A stretch of 64,000 nucleotides of DNA from Massilia sp. H6 (GTDB taxonomy: Bacteria > Pseudomonadota > Gammaproteobacteria > Burkholderiales > Burkholderiaceae_D), in contig NZ_CP103371.1 in NCBI RefSeq assembly GCF_024802625.1, positions 3,348,001 through 3,412,000 of the forward strand, read 5' to 3'. Shown here one piece after another: positions 62,908-64,000 of the stretch. The position numbers were made by a program, and so were the translations under genes. The notes beneath the pieces were generated by a model, which saw nothing but the letters and a program-made list of their open reading frames with translations, was not told the origin of the DNA and did not search any database. Each line of letters opens with the position of its first letter. Position 1 is the first letter of the stretch.

Positions 62908-63686
62908 AACTGGGACAGTTTCTGCAACATCTGGTCGGACGTGGTGATCGCCTTGCTGTTGATCTCGTAGGCGCGCTGGGTCTGGATCATGTTGACCATT
63001 TCCTCGACCACGTTGACGTTGGACGATTCCACATAGCCTTGCATCAGCACGCCGGCACCGTTGGTACCCGGAACGTTCAGGTTCGGGTTGCCCGAAGCGC
63101 CGGTCTCGACGTACAGGTTCTCGCCGCGCGACTCCAGGCCGGCCGGGTTAATGAAAGTGGCCAGTTGCAGCGAGCCGACCTGGGTCGGGGCTGGCGTACC
63201 CGGCAGTTTTACCGACACCACGCCGTCGCGGCCGACGGTAATCGATTCGGCATTGGCCGGAATGGTGATGGCGGGCTGCACCACGAAACCGCTGGACGTG
63301 ACCAGCTGGCCGTTGGCATCGGACTGGAACGAGCCGTCGCGGGTGTAGGCCTGGGTGCCATCCGGCAGCAGCACCGGGAAGAACCCGGAGCCGTTGACCA
63401 TGACGTCCTTCGCATTGCCGGTCAGCTGGGGATTACCCTGGGTGAAGATGCGCTCGGTAGCGACGGTGCGCACACCGGTACCGATCTGCAGGCCCGACGG
63501 CAAATTGGTCTGCTGCGACGACTGCGCACCCGGCTGGCGCACATTCTGGTACAGCAGGTCCTCGAACACCGCACGCGAGCGCTTGAAGCCGTTGGTGCTG
63601 ACGTTGGCGAGGTTGTTGGTGATGACGTCGAGGTTGGTCTGCTGCGCTTCGAGGCCGGTCTTGGCAATAAATAGCGATCGGATCAT
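62904..63686 (-). CDS. flgG: Flagellar distal rod protein FlgG
   Basis: Main distal rod subunit. The 260-residue protein starts [20 protein letters not shown], followed by [20 protein letters not shown], and ends [20 protein letters not shown] plus [18 protein letters not shown] lies six bases before the ATG. It is 64 bases downstream of flgF and has a small stem at 63705-63719 in that gap. Confidence 0.97.
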   Translation of the reverse strand: MIRSLFIAKTGLEAQQTNLDVITNNLANVSTNGFKRSRAVFEDLLYQNVRQPGAQSSQQTNLPSGLQIGTGVRTVATERIFTQGNPQLTGNAKDVMVNGSGFFPVLLPDGTQAYTRDGSFQSDANGQLVTSSGFVVQPAITIPANAESITVGRDGVVSVKLPGTPAPTQVGSLQLATFINPAGLESRGENLYVETGASGNPNLNVPGTNGAGVLMQGYVESSNVNVVEEMVNMIQTQRAYEINSKAITTSDQMLQKLSQL

Positions 63687-63750
63687 GGAATTCTCCTAAG
63701 TGCAGCGGACACGGTCCGCCACGTACAGGAGAATTATGCTGCAGCAACTA

Positions 63751-64000
63751 TCAATTCAAAGCGAGGATCTGGGTGGCTTTCGCGGCGTTATTCTCGGCGT
63801 TCTTCAACAGGCTCATTTGGGTGTCGAAAGAACGTGCCAGAGCGATCATGTCGACCATCGACTCGACCGCGCTGACGTTGCTGCCTTCGAGCGCGCCGCC
63901 GGCGACGCGCACCGCGGGGTCGGCCGGGGCGGCCGTGCCATCTTTCAGGCGGAACAGGCCATCGTCGCCGCGCACCAGGTCTGCCTCTGGAGGATTGACC
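63751..64000 (-). CDS. flgF: C-terminal part of proximal rod protein FlgF (continues beyond window)
   Basis: The minus-strand frame from the window edge encodes about 82 residues ending in a TGA complementary to 63751-63753. It contains VAGGALEGSNVSAVESMVDM and IALARSFDTQMSLLKNAENN, the conserved C-terminal segment of FlgF. The position directly before flgG matches the standard flgBCDEFGHIJ order. The N-terminal two-thirds lie beyond the window. Confidence 0.92.
   Translation of the reverse strand, partial: VNPPEADLVRGDDGLFRLKDGTAAPADPAVRVAGGALEGSNVSAVESMVDMIALARSFDTQMSLLKNAENNAAKATQILALN

Noticed and set aside
1-64000. CRISPR arrays, tRNA or rRNA genes, intact IS elements, prophage
   Set aside because: I saw no regularly spaced short repeats, no tRNA-like cloverleaf or rRNA stretches, no complete transposase and no phage structural genes; only the IS3-like palindrome ends at 44018-44092.

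Overview
The window looks like chromosomal DNA of a high-GC betaproteobacterium of the Oxalobacteraceae type (Massilia/Duganella/Janthinobacterium-like). This is judged from the gene order hemW-rdgB-rph-PP2C-kinase-yicC-gmk-rpoZ-spoT, the flagellar layout, and the protein sequences. No database search was possible, so the genus is an inference.

Layout. 1-1694: housekeeping genes (free methionine-sulfoxide reductase, transaldolase) closed by a strong bidirectional terminator. 1738-8313: a TetR repressor divergent from a complete tripartite RND efflux operon (fusion lipoprotein, HAE1 pump, outer-membrane lipoprotein). 8385-17536: a small membrane protein, then minus-strand hemW, rdgB, rph, PP2C phosphatase and Ser/Thr kinase, facing plus-strand yicC, gmk, rpoZ and spoT. 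17850-26631: an accessory island with less GC-rich codon use by eye. It has a TPR/GT41 glycosyltransferase, a scar of a DegT sugar aminotransferase, an FkbM methyltransferase, and a tightly overlapping minus-strand operon ACP - KAS III - SDR - SDR - hexapeptide acyltransferase - Rieske oxygenase - hexapeptide acyltransferase. 26971-32681: heme oxygenase, GreB, a NarL-type two-component pair, a diguanylate cyclase and a small lipoprotein. 33003-40942: the late flagellar block fliC-flaG-fliD-fliS-fliT, a fliK-like gene, an flhB C-domain gene and a ycgR-like PilZ gene. 41059-43997: a decayed PAS-GGDEF gene, NsrR, a small conserved protein, a histidine kinase and an eRF1-like protein. 44114-56114: fliE diverging from fliFGHIJKLMNOPQR. 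56178-56813: a truncated rlmI. 56853-64000: the minus-strand genes flgL, flgK, flgJ, flgI, flgH, flgG and the C-terminal end of flgF.

How it fits together. Three sigma-28 (FliA) promoters can be read directly, before fliC, fliD and flgKL, so filament, cap, chaperone and junction genes form one late regulon. A c-di-GMP cyclase with an I-site and a PilZ brake protein lie beside them. The accessory island has the parts expected for building and attaching an N-acylated, O-methylated dideoxy-amino sugar, as known for the modified viosamine on Pseudomonas syringae flagellin: ACP, KAS III and ketoacyl reductases for the acyl group, acyltransferases, an FkbM methyltransferase and a SPINDLY-type transferase. 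A Rieske oxygenase is an unusual addition. The flagellin has a Ser/Thr/Ala-rich centre, so flagellin glycosylation is the leading inference.

Decay is visible at three places: the DegT aminotransferase tail overlapping the glycosyltransferase 3' end, the PAS-GGDEF remnant, and RlmI cut off before its methyltransferase domain.
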